Of a DNA stretch of 64,000 nt, positions 1 to 8,801 are shown piece by piece. The position numbers and the translations under genes were made by a program. Source of the stretch: CAVYWD01 sp963772225 (lineage in GTDB: Bacteria; Myxococcota; Myxococcia; Myxococcales; UBA5297); the NCBI GenBank assembly GCA_963772225.1, contig CAVYWD010000002.1, forward strand, positions 2,356,001-2,420,000. Reading direction: 5' to 3'. The stretch's first letter is position 1, and each line of letters opens with the position of its first letter. Below the pieces are notes generated by a model. It was not told the origin of the DNA, made no database searches, and saw only the letters and a list, made by a program, of their open reading frames with translations.

Positions 1-270
1 TTCCACGTCCTCGACCCCGCCGAAGTGGACTTCCCGTTCGAGGACAACACGCTCTTCTTGTCCATGGAGGACGACCGGCGAGAGCAGGCGAACCCCCGCG
101 AGATCCGCGAGAGCTACCTGGAGGAGATGCAGGCCTTCCTCGCCGCCTCCAAGAAGACCTGCTCCGAGGCCGACTGCGACTACCAGGCGGTGCGGACCGA
201 CGAGCCGCTCGACCGGGTCCTCCTGCGCTACCTGGCGCGCCGCGAGCGCGCGCGGGGCGGCAAGTCATGA
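1..270 (+). CDS. DUF58 domain protein, C-terminal part (runs off the window start)
   Basis: The frame is open from the first base (FHVLDPAEVDFPFEDNTLF...) and stops at the TGA at 268-270. The text matches the C-terminus of DUF58 proteins, which sit in MoxR/BatA gene clusters; the 'hvlDp.E..fpf' stretch followed by a long charged helix is characteristic. The stop overlaps the ATG of the next gene (ATGA), so the two are translationally coupled. DUF58 proteins are thought to work with MoxR-type AAA+ ATPases and VWA membrane proteins, and the next gene is such a protein. The N-terminal part is outside the window. The internal GTG at 25 is probably not the real start. Confidence 0.8.
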   Translation, partial: FHVLDPAEVDFPFEDNTLFLSMEDDRREQANPREIRESYLEEMQAFLAASKKTCSEADCDYQAVRTDEPLDRVLLRYLARRERARGGKS

Positions 271-2366
271 CCTTCGCGAATCCGGCGATGCTCTGGGGCC
301 TCGCGCTCGCCGCGCTGCCGCTCGTCGTGCACCTCATCAACCGCAAGCGCGCGCGGCCTCACCCGTTCGCCGCCATCGACTTCGTGCTCCGCTCGCGGCG
401 CCGCACGGCGCGAAAACTGCGCCTGAAGCGCGTGCTGCTCTTCCTCTGCCGCACGCTCCTGCTCATCGCCGTCCCTGTGGCCCTGGCGCGGCCGCAGCCT
501 TCGCGGCCCGAGCAGGCGGTCCGGCCGGCGGGGCCCATGGCCACCGCGCTCGTGCTCGACACCTCGCTCTCCATGAGCTACGAGCTCGGCGGCCGCTCGC
601 TCCTCGCCCGCGCCAAGCAGATGGCCCGCGACGCGCTGGCGGGCCTCGCCCCCGAGGACCCGGTCACCCTCGTCACCTGCGACGCCGACGCCCCGCCGCC
701 CGCGGCGCCCGGGTTCGACCGCGCGCGGGTGCGCGAAGGCGTGGACCTCGCCCCGCAGACCTTCGCGCCCCAGGACCTCACCACTTGCCTGGGCCGGGCG
801 GCGCGCGCGCTGGGCGAGTCGACGCTGCCCGGCAAGCGCCTCGTCCTCGCCACCGACCTCACCGCCTCCGCATTCCGGCTGGACGTGCCGGCGCCGACCA
901 TCGCCACCGCGCAGGGCGAGGTGCGGCCGGAGGTGGTGCTGCTCGACGCTGCGGGCGGCGCCGCCGAGCTGCCGAACTTGGCGGTGGTGGGCCTGCGCAT
1001 CGAGGCCGCGCCCGCCGTCGGCAGCCGCGCCTTCCAGTTCACTATTACTGCGGCCAACTTCACCAAAGACCCCGTCCGCGACCTTCAGGCGAGCCTCAAG
1101 GTGGGCGCCGACGTCGTGGCCAAGGCCTTCTTGGAGATCCCGGCGCGCGGCACGGCGGTCAAGACGCTCGCCTTCAGATTTCCGCAGGGCGGCGTCTTCA
1201 CGGGCCAGGTGTCCATCGCCTCGGACGCCCTGTCGGCCGACGACGCGCGCTCGTTCTCGCTCCGCGTGCCGCGCGACGTGACGGCGCTGGTGGTGGACGG
1301 CTCGCCGAACGCGGTGCGGTTCCGGGACGAGGCGTTCTTCGTGGAGGCGGCGCTCACCGCGCAGGGCAGCCCCGTCCGGCCCACCGTGCGCGACGCGGAG
1401 TCGGCGGAGGCCGAGAAGCTCGAGGGTTACGACCTGGTCATGCTCCTCAACGTCCGCGCGCTCTCGCCGGCGAAGGTCGCCGAGCTCACGGAGCACGTGA
1501 AGCGGGGCGGCGGGCTCTTCGTGAGCCTGGGCGACGAGGTCGACGCCGACGCCTACAACGACGCCTTGGGCGGGCTCCTGCCGCGCAAGCTCCGGCTGGT
1601 GAAGACGGCCGCCGACCGCAAAGAGGAGAACGCCGAGGCGCGCGCCGCCCGCCTCGCCCAGGTGGCGTTCGACCACCCGGCCTTCTCGGTGTTCACCGGC
1701 GAGGCGCGCGAGGGCATGCTCGCCGCGCGGACTTACCGCTACTTCCTGCTCGAGCCGGGCGCGGGCGACTCGTCGGTGCTCGCCTCGTTCGACGACGGCG
1801 CCCCGGCCATCGTGGAGGCGCGGCGGGGCAAGGGCCGGGTCCTCCTGTACACGTCGACCGTCGACCGCGACTGGAGCGACTGGCCCATCCGCACCAGCTT
1901 CCTGCCGGCGGTGCAGCGGCTCTCGGGCTGGCTCGCGGGCGCGCTGGACGAGCGGGCGGCGGAGCAGGCCCTGGTGGGCGAGCCGAAAGCGTTGGAGCTG
2001 CCGCCCGGGGTGGAGGCAGTGGCCTTCAAAGGCCCCGACGGCAAGGAGCACTCGAGCGCTGCGGGTCCCGACGGCAAGCCGTTCGTGAGCGGGCTCAAGG
2101 TGCCCGGTATCTACGCCGCGTCGGGCAAGCTGAACGGGCAGAGCGCGGCGCTGCCGGAGCTGAGCTTCGCGGTGAACGTCGACCCGCGGGAGAGCGACCT
2201 CGCCCGGCTCGACGAGCGCGAGCTCAAGGCGTACTTCGGCGAGAAGACCCGCACCCAGCGCGGCGCGGGCAAGGACGAGGCGCCGCCGCCGTTCCCGACC
2301 TGGAGCGCGCTGTTGGCCCTGGGGGCGGTCTTCTTCTTCGCCGAGGGGCTCTTGGCGCGAAAGTGA
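267..2366 (+). CDS. BatA/VWA-domain membrane protein
   Basis: 699 residues. The N-terminus has the BatA layout: a first membrane helix (about 8-23, LWGLALAALPLVVHLINRKR), a basic loop, and a second helix (about 55-74). A von Willebrand A domain follows, with MIDAS-type DTSLS at D98-S102. A long region of extracytoplasmic type leads to a last helix near 676-697 (WSALLALGAVFFFAEGLL). This matches the large BatA-like proteins found beside DUF58 genes, which are membrane-anchored and probably bind metal and a partner protein. The start is fixed by the 4-bp ATGA overlap with the DUF58 gene. No enzymatic motif is visible, and the exact role is unknown. Confidence 0.85.
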   Translation: MTFANPAMLWGLALAALPLVVHLINRKRARPHPFAAIDFVLRSRRRTARKLRLKRVLLFLCRTLLLIAVPVALARPQPSRPEQAVRPAGPMATALVLDTSLSMSYELGGRSLLARAKQMARDALAGLAPEDPVTLVTCDADAPPPAAPGFDRARVREGVDLAPQTFAPQDLTTCLGRAARALGESTLPGKRLVLATDLTASAFRLDVPAPTIATAQGEVRPEVVLLDAAGGAAELPNLAVVGLRIEAAPAVGSRAFQFTITAANFTKDPVRDLQASLKVGADVVAKAFLEIPARGTAVKTLAFRFPQGGVFTGQVSIASDALSADDARSFSLRVPRDVTALVVDGSPNAVRFRDEAFFVEAALTAQGSPVRPTVRDAESAEAEKLEGYDLVMLLNVRALSPAKVAELTEHVKRGGGLFVSLGDEVDADAYNDALGGLLPRKLRLVKTAADRKEENAEARAARLAQVAFDHPAFSVFTGEAREGMLAARTYRYFLLEPGAGDSSVLASFDDGAPAIVEARRGKGRVLLYTSTVDRDWSDWPIRTSFLPAVQRLSGWLAGALDERAAEQALVGEPKALELPPGVEAVAFKGPDGKEHSSAAGPDGKPFVSGLKVPGIYAASGKLNGQSAALPELSFAVNVDPRESDLARLDERELKAYFGEKTRTQRGAGKDEAPPPFPTWSALLALGAVFFFAEGLLARK

Positions 2367-2374
2367 GGAGGGCG

Positions 2375-3494
2375 ATGGACCTGCACCGGCTCGCGGCGTC
2401 GACCGTGGTCGTCGGTTTCGATGGGGTTGAGGCGCCGGCCGCCGCGCGGGATTCTGGTCGCGCAAGGCGTCGCCGGGGCCATCCTGTTCAAGCGCAACGT
2501 GGCCGCGGGCGCGGGCCCGGTGGCGCGGCTCACCGACGCGCTCAAGCGCGAGGCGGGCCGGCCGTTCCTCGTCTGCGTCGACCAGGAGGGAGGGCGCGTC
2601 GCGCGGCTGCGCGGAGAGCCGTTCACCGCGCTCCCGCCGATGCGCGAGCTGGGCGCGCGCGGCGACGAGGCGCTGGCGTTCGCGGCCGGGCGCGTGCTGG
2701 CGCGCGAGGTGAGGGCGGTGGGCATCGACGTCGACTTCGCCCCGGTGCTGGACGTGGACACGAACCCGGCGAACCCGGTGATCGGCGACCGGTCGCTCGG
2801 CAGGGACGCGGGGGAGGTGGGCCGGCTGGGCGTCGCCCTGGCGCGGGGCATCGAGTCCGAGGGAGTGGCCTCCTGCGGGAAGCATTTTCCGGGGCACGGC
2901 GACACGAGCCAGGACAGCCACCTCACTTTGCCGACCCTGCCGCACGCCATGGGGCGGCTGCGGGACGTGGAGCTCGCGCCGTTCGCGGCGTACGCGCGGG
3001 CAGGGCTCGCGTCGATCATGACGGCGCACGTGGTGTTCGAGGCGGTGGAGCCGGGCGTGCCGGCCACGTTCTCGCGGCGGGTGCTGGACGGGATTCTTCG
3101 GCGCGAGCTCGGGTTCGCGGGCGTCATCGTCTCCGATGACTTGGAGATGAAGGCCATCGCCGAGCGGTTCTCCATGGAGGAAGCGGCGGTGTCATCCGTC
3201 GCCGCGGGGGCGGACTTGCTCCTGGTCTGCCATCGGGCGGAACGGCAGCAGCAGGTCGTCGACGCGCTCGCGCGGGAGGCCGAGGGCTCCGGGGTCTTTC
3301 GCGAGCGCTTGGCGGAGGCTGCGGGGCGCGTGGCGGCTCTGGCGCGGCGGTTCGCCTCGCCGCCACAGGGGGAGACGGGGCTGCGGGTGCTCGGAGGGGC
3401 GGAGCATAGGGCTCTCGCGGCGGGCCTCACCCCCCGGCCCCCTCCCCGCTCGCGGGGAGGGGGAGATGGGGGAGGCGATCCGACGGAAGGGTGA
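2375..3494 (+). CDS. nagZ: Beta-N-acetylhexosaminidase NagZ (GH3), frameshifted near its start
   Basis: Removes N-acetylglucosamine from muropeptides in peptidoglycan recycling. The body is a clear GH3/NagZ protein: VDQEGGRVARL, then KHFPGHGDT...DSH near nt 2880 (the flexible catalytic loop with His) and VIVSDDLEM near 3124 (nucleophile Asp). The natural N-terminus, MDLHRLAASTVVVGFDG from the ATG at 2375, lies in a different frame from the body (ILVAQGVAGAILFKRN). One extra base near 2450-2454 separates them. Translation from the ATG at 2421 would give a shorter protein without the first strand. The last ~22 residues (TPRPPPRSRGGG...) are encoded by a palindromic repeat rather than by family sequence. 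Confidence 0.8.
3438..3463. repeat. REP-like GC palindrome, copy 1 (inside the nagZ 3' end)
   Basis: A C-rich arm and its complementary G-rich arm surround a short CGCTCGCG-type centre (ccccgct/cgcgggg). It lies within the open frame of nagZ and encodes its unusual Pro/Arg then Gly tail. Similar palindromes occur at 3501-3532 and 60857-60908. Confidence 0.7.
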
Positions 3495-3500
3495 CCTTGG

Positions 3501-3532
3501 CCCCTCCCCGCTTGCGGGGAGAGGGAAGGGGG
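3501..3532. repeat. REP-like GC palindrome, copy 2 (nagZ/Uma2 intergenic)
   Basis: Imperfect inverted repeat (cccctccccg / cggggagaggg type) just after the nagZ stop, about 40 bp from copy 1. It could also act as a factor-dependent or hairpin terminator, but no U-tract follows. Confidence 0.65.
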
Positions 3533-3602
3533 TGAGGTCATCGCCCTCTGCGCACGGGCGCGGTCCGATGGAAGGCCCTCGGCAACTTTCACGTGAGCTA
3601 GG

Positions 3603-4187
3603 ATGTCTATTATGTCTGCTATGGCCGGCGTTCGGGATCGGGAAGAAATCCTCTTCACGTACCAGGAGTACGCGCTCCTGCCGGATGACGGCCGCAGGCA
3701 CGAGCTCGTCGAGGGGGATTTCTACGTGACGCCCGCGCCTTCGTCCTTTCACCAGACGGTCTCTCGGCGGCTTCAATACCGGCTCATGGCTCAGCTCGAG
3801 GACGCCGGCATCGCCGCGGTGTTCAATGCGCCTTGGGACGTGATCCTCGCCGATACGACCGTGGTGCAGCCCGATATCGCCCTGGTGCGCTTTTCGCGCA
3901 AGAGCGCCATCTCCTCGCGGGGCTTGGAGGGACCTCCGGACGTGGTCGTGGAGATTCTCTCGCCCAGCTCCCGCGGGGTCGACGACCACCTCAAGAAGTC
4001 GACTTATGCGCGATTCGGCGTCCGCGAATACTGGATCGTCGAGCCCGACCTCGGCTTCGTGTCGGTGTTCCGCTCCGAGGGCGGGCCTTATCGACTTCAC
4101 ATTCGGTATGACCGCGCTTCCACGTTGACCTCCGTGGAATTCCCTGAGGTGTCCATTCTTCTGGCGCCGGTGTTTGCGCCGCTGTAG
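3603..4187 (+). CDS. Uma2 family (DUF820) putative endonuclease
   Basis: 194 residues, the usual size for the family. Uma2/DUF820 proteins have a PD-(D/E)XK restriction-endonuclease-like fold. Visible here are the HELVEGDFY start of the fold, VVQPDIAL with D91, VVEILSPSS with E117, and K131 in the following helix (DDHLKKSTYARFGVREYWIV). All are in the expected order and spacing for the active site. ATG codons at 3603, 3612 and 3621 are all possible starts; the conserved part begins near residue 12. The gene stands alone between a REP-like repeat and a lipoprotein gene. The biological role of this family is not established. Confidence 0.85.
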   Translation: MSIMSAMAGVRDREEILFTYQEYALLPDDGRRHELVEGDFYVTPAPSSFHQTVSRRLQYRLMAQLEDAGIAAVFNAPWDVILADTTVVQPDIALVRFSRKSAISSRGLEGPPDVVVEILSPSSRGVDDHLKKSTYARFGVREYWIVEPDLGFVSVFRSEGGPYRLHIRYDRASTLTSVEFPEVSILLAPVFAPL

Positions 4188-4297
4188 CGGCCGTTGCGCG
4201 GCGCTTCACTGCGCAGGGCTGTCGAATCCCCGCGCGCTGACGCTTGCGGCTCCGGTGCGTCGCGGGCGGGCGCCGGTCCTGGGGTATCCTAGCCCTC

Positions 4298-6307
4298 GTG
4301 AGGAGCGAAGAAGCCGCCATCCGGACGCGACGCGCATGCCTGCTGGCCCTGGCTTTCGCGTTGGCTTCCTGCACCCGCGAGGTGAGCGTCGCGTCGCCGC
4401 CCGAGGTCTACGCGGGGGAGGACGTCGACGAGGTCGTCCCGAGCGTGGTGGTCCTCAATGCCAGCGCTTGGAGCGGCCACTCCACTGTGGTGCGCTTGGA
4501 CTGGACCCTGGTGTCGTCTCCTTTGCCGAGCGCGGAGTCGAGCGCGGTCCACTTGGTGCCCGACGGCGACCCCGTCGGCTCGGTGCTGGAGATGTATACC
4601 GGCGACGAGCCCGGCCTCTATGTGCTCAGCGTCACCGCGACCGACGCCCAGGGGCTCACGTCGGAGCCCAGCTACGTCAACCTGATTCTCCGTTCCAAGC
4701 CCTTGACGCAGACCCTGTCGCTCACCTGCGCGAGCGGGTGCTCCGCCGCGGGGGGTGGGCTCCAGGCGGCCGAGGGCGCGTCGCTGACGCTTCAGGCGAC
4801 CGCCGGCTCCCCGGAGCTCGCCGACGGCTACGCGTGGAACGTCAACCTGGTCCGCGACCCGAACGACGGGCTCCAGCAGGCGCCGACGGTGCAGGCCGAC
4901 GGCGGTACCGCCTCGGTCGGTCTTCCGCGCGTGACTCGACCTGCCCAGCTTCAGGTCTCCGCCACTGTCCTCGGGGCCCGCGAGGCCAGCGCGTCGCTCG
5001 CCGTCGCGGAGCTCAACAGCATCGACGAGCCCCCGCAGATCAGCCTCCAGGTTTTTCAGCCGGGCGCCACTCAGGCCATCGACAGCTCGACGCTGGTGCT
5101 CCCCGGCGACGCGCTGCTGGTCGCGGCGCGGGTCTCCGACCCGAACGGCGACGCGGTGACCTGCAGCTTCCCTTCGCCCGCCTCCTCGGCGGCGGTGCTC
5201 CGGGTCGACTCCGCGGACCCGTGCCAGATGACCCTCTACCCGCTGGCGGACGGCACCCTGGAGATCGACGCCCTGGCGACCACCGCGTCACCGGCCGCAA
5301 CCGCCACGGCCCAGCTGAAGATCACCGTCTCCAAGCTCTCGCTGGATGTCACGGCGCCCGGCCTCGACGCGGTCGCGGTGGACGGCTCGGGGCGGGTGCT
5401 CGCCGGCGGCGAGCAGTCGGCGTTCTACCTGTGGAACGAGAGCGGGCGGACGCCCTACTCCGCCCTGGGCGTGAGCCCGACCGCGGTCGCGCTGTCCGAT
5501 GGCGCTTCGCCCGAGCTCGGGATCGTGGGCTACGCGGGGACCGGCGCCTGGTCTCGCGTCGACGCTACCTCCGGTGCGAAAGGGGCGGAGCTCACCTGGC
5601 CCGGAAGGGCGACGGACCCGAGCCGGACGAGCGGGCTCGCCGCGGGGAGCGCCGGGAAAATCTTCGGCGCGACCGACCAGGGGGTCGGCGTCTTCCAGCT
5701 TCCGTCCAGCCTGGGGCTCTGGCCTTCGGCGGGCGGCCTTGCAATCGACGCCTTGGCGCTCGCTCCCGACGCGGGCGCGCAGGGGCTGCTCTGGGTCGCG
5801 TCCGGCAATTCGATTTTTGCCCTCAGCGGGCAGGACCCCAGCGCGTGGCCTGCCTCGGCGCCGAGCGCTCTGCGGGTCCTTTCCCAGAGGACCGTCAAAG
5901 CGCTCGCCGCTGGGCCGTCCGCCCTCGGGGATGTTTGGGTGGCCACTGCGCCGACGGCGGGAGACAGCCCGGCCGGCTTGCTTTTGTTCTTGGATTCTGT
6001 CGATCCTTCGACCGGTCAGCCCCGCCTGAATGCCCCGGAGGAGTTGTTTGCACAGGCCACCGGGGTCCTCTCCGTCGGGGTAGAGCGGGCAGGGCCCTAC
6101 GCGGGCGATGTTTGGGCCGTCGCGGGCGACCAGCTGGTGCGCGTCTCGCGCGCGGCACAGAGCGGAGCGACTGGCGGCGCGCGGCCGGCGCTGGCCCTGC
6201 AGCTGGACACCCAGGGCGCGGCCAAGGCACGCGCGGTGGCGGTGAATGCATCTGGGAAGCGAAAGGTGGCGGTGGCGACAGACCTGGGCCTGTTGCAGTC
6301 TCCCTGA
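4298..6307 (+). CDS. Secreted lipoprotein with Ig/PKD-like N-terminal region, function unknown
   Basis: From the GTG at 4298 the protein is 669 residues. It starts with two Arg, a hydrophobic stretch (CLLALAFALASC) and a lipobox ending at Cys25, so it should be lipid-anchored outside the inner membrane. An upstream ATG at 4244 would put the signal peptide too far in. The region after the Cys looks like beta-sandwich modules (YAGEDVDEVVPSVVVLNAS, GLYVLSVTATDAQG), resembling PKD/cadherin-type repeats. The second half looks like a propeller-type repeat protein (GSAGKIFGATDQGVGVF, DVWAVAGDQLVRV). It lies just upstream of the polysaccharide locus, but a role in it is only a guess. Confidence 0.7.
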   Translation: MRSEEAAIRTRRACLLALAFALASCTREVSVASPPEVYAGEDVDEVVPSVVVLNASAWSGHSTVVRLDWTLVSSPLPSAESSAVHLVPDGDPVGSVLEMYTGDEPGLYVLSVTATDAQGLTSEPSYVNLILRSKPLTQTLSLTCASGCSAAGGGLQAAEGASLTLQATAGSPELADGYAWNVNLVRDPNDGLQQAPTVQADGGTASVGLPRVTRPAQLQVSATVLGAREASASLAVAELNSIDEPPQISLQVFQPGATQAIDSSTLVLPGDALLVAARVSDPNGDAVTCSFPSPASSAAVLRVDSADPCQMTLYPLADGTLEIDALATTASPAATATAQLKITVSKLSLDVTAPGLDAVAVDGSGRVLAGGEQSAFYLWNESGRTPYSALGVSPTAVALSDGASPELGIVGYAGTGAWSRVDATSGAKGAELTWPGRATDPSRTSGLAAGSAGKIFGATDQGVGVFQLPSSLGLWPSAGGLAIDALALAPDAGAQGLLWVASGNSIFALSGQDPSAWPASAPSALRVLSQRTVKALAAGPSALGDVWVATAPTAGDSPAGLLLFLDSVDPSTGQPRLNAPEELFAQATGVLSVGVERAGPYAGDVWAVAGDQLVRVSRAAQSGATGGARPALALQLDTQGAAKARAVAVNASGKRKVAVATDLGLLQSP

Positions 6308-6343
6308 GGGGCGAGGAGCCCGGGCGAGCCGGCGCCCTCAGGG
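6302..6343 (+). terminator. Possible hairpin after the lipoprotein gene
   Basis: CCCTGAGGG at 6302-6310, overlapping the stop codon, pairs with CCCTCAGGG at 6335-6343. No U-tract follows, so it is weak evidence for intrinsic termination. Confidence 0.3.
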
Positions 6344-6497
6344 CCCCCCGAGGGTCGGGTCGGCGCGGCGGGGCGTGTGTGCGGAGCGACCCCCCAAAGA
6401 CCCGAAAGAAAACTGGATTTGACCTGGGAGCGGGGCGAAGCTCCCGCGCTGCGGACCGCGAGTGTCTGCGGCGGAACTCAACAGGCAGCCTTCATCG

Positions 6498-8679
6498 ATG
6501 GAATCGAGCTCTCAGACCAATCAGGCCGCCGCGCCCGAAGAACAGCCGATCAATCTCCGCGCTTATTTCGAGATCCTCCTCAAGCGCAAGTGGATCGTCG
6601 TCTTCGTCTTCCTCGTCGCGGTGAGCGTCACCGCGGTGCTGACGCTGAGGCAGCAGAAGGTCTACTCGGCCACCACCTCGCTCATCATCGATTCTAATGC
6701 CCCGCAGGTGCTCGGCGAGGGCGTGCGCGACGTGATGGACATGGGGACCGGCACCTACTGGTACTCGAAGGAGTTCTACGAGACGCAGTACAAGGTGCTC
6801 AAGAGCCGGACCATCGCGCAGCGCGTGGTGGACATGCTGGGGCTCAGCCGCGACGCGAAGTTCCTGGGCGTTGCGAACCTGCCGCCCGACCTCCAGCAGA
6901 AGGCCATGGACCGGGCCGACCCCGCGGCCGTCCTGGCCGAGCGGATCATCGTCACCCCCGTCAAGGACTCGCGGGTCGTGAACGTGGCCATCGAGGACCC
7001 GGAGCCGGAGCGGGCCGCCATCCTCGCCAACTCCGTGGCCTCCGCTTACATGCAGGCGAATCTCGAGCGGCGCGTCGAGGGCACCAAGGACGCGGCGGAA
7101 TGGCTGGAGGACCAGCTCAAGGACCTGAAGAACAAGCTCGGGTCCAGCGAGAATCGCTCTCTACAACTTCAAGAAGGAGAACGACCTCGTCTACACCTCG
7201 CTGGAGAACAAGCAGACCATCGCCAGCCAGAAGCTCATCGCCATCAACGACACGCTCACGCGGGTGCGCACCCGGAAGGCCGAGCTCGACGCGCGGATGA
7301 GGAACGTCAAGGCGGTGCGCGACTCCGGCGATGCCGAGCGGATGATGTCCTTGGGCATCATCGTCTCCAGCCAGTTCATCAACCAGCTCAAGCTCAACTA
7401 CGTCGCCATCGCGAACGAGGTGTCCGAGCTGCGCGAGCGCTACGGCCCCGACCACCCCAAGATGGCCGCGGCGGAGCAGAAGCTCGCCGCCGCCAAGGCC
7501 AACCTGGCGCAGGAGGTGGACGCCATCCTCCAGGCGGCCATCGCCGAGTACGACGAGGCGGCGGCCACCGAGAAGAACCTCCAGGTGATGCTCGAGGACG
7601 TGAAGCTCGAGTCGCTCGACACCAACAAGAAGGAGATCGACTACCGGCGGCTCGCCCGCGACGAGGAGAACAACCAGCGGCTCTATGACCTGGTGCTCAA
7701 GCGCATGAAGGAGCTCGACCTGTCGGCCATGCTCCGGGTGAACAACGTGCGCATCCTCGACGCCGCGAAGATCATCCGCAAGCCCATCAAGCCCAAGGTG
7801 GGCACGAACCTGGGCCTGGCGGCGGTGCTGGGGTTCATCGCGGGCGTCGGGCTCGCGTTCCTCATCGAGTACCAGGACAGGTCCATCAAGGGGCACGCCG
7901 ACATCGAGCGGCTGGGGCTCAACTTCCTGGGCATCATCCCCACCATCCCCGCGGGCGACCCCGCGAACCCGGGCGTGAGGGACCTCTACCTCCAGCGGCA
8001 GCCCAAGAGCACCGTGGCGGAGTGCTGCCGCACCATCCGCACGAACTTGCTCTTCTTGTCCCCCGACCGGCCGGTTAAGCGGCTGGTGGTGACGAGCGCC
8101 GGGCCCCAGGAGGGCAAGACCACCACGCTCATCAACATCGGCGTGACCCTGGCGGGCGGCGGGAACAAGGTGCTCCTGGTCGACACGGACATGCGCCGGC
8201 CGCGGCTCCACAAGAGCTTCGGCGTGTCCAACGAGTCCGGGCTGTCCAACCTCATCGTCGGGGAGGGGAACCTGGAGGCCGCCATCAAGAGCACCGAGGT
8301 GCCCGGGCTGTTCCTTTTGCCTTCCGGGCCGGTGCCGCCCAACCCGGCGGAGCTGCTCCATACGGCGCGCTTCGCCGAGCTGGCCAAGAAGCTGGGCGAG
8401 GAGTTCGACCGCGTGCTCTTCGACTCCCCGCCGGTGGGCGCCGTGACCGACCCGCTCGTGCTCGCCAACCAGATGGAGGGCACGCTGCTTGTCGCGAAGA
8501 TGTTCCGGACCAATCGCGACCTGGTGGAGCGGGCGGTGAAGAGCTTGAACGACGCCAACGCGAACATCATGGGCGCCGTGCTCAACGATGTGGATATCGA
8601 GAAGCGCGAGTATGGGTATTACCTCGGGTACTACTACAGCTATGGGCGATACTACGGAGAGGGGAAGGGGCGGGCGTAG
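6498..8679 (+). CDS. Wzc-like polysaccharide chain-length regulator/tyrosine autokinase, frameshifted
   Basis: Inner-membrane BY-kinase that controls polymerisation and export of surface polysaccharide. The N-terminus (INLRAYFEILLKRKWIVVFVFL) is a Wzz domain with the first membrane helix, and a coiled-coil region follows. The second helix is NLGLAAVLGFIAGVGLAFLIEY. The cytoplasmic kinase has Walker A GPQEGKTTT, Walker A' VLLVDTDMRRP, Walker B VLFDSPP and a Tyr-rich tail (YGYYLGYYYSYGRYYG) for autophosphorylation. The frame changes at 7151-7155: upstream ...KNKLGSSE, downstream ALYNFKKENDLVYTSLE. Corrected length is about 726 residues. The ATG at 6498 or the GTG at 6462 could be the start. As written it makes a truncated product; the change may be a sequencing error. 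Confidence 0.85.
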
Positions 8680-8801
8680 GAGGCGGTTGAGAGGCTCGTA
8701 AGCCCGTATCGGGGCCGGCGCACGAAGTCGCGACTACCGTTACCAAGCCGGCTGGTCGAGCGGCGACAAAGAGGGTCGTAGGGCTTGAGGGGTTCGCGAG
8801 A

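Noticed and set aside
228..3029. 933-residue open frame on the minus strand
   Set aside because: It is antisense to the BatA-like and nagZ genes, its text is low-complexity Arg/Ala/Gly, and the plus strand gives recognised proteins. Such frames are expected in high-GC DNA.
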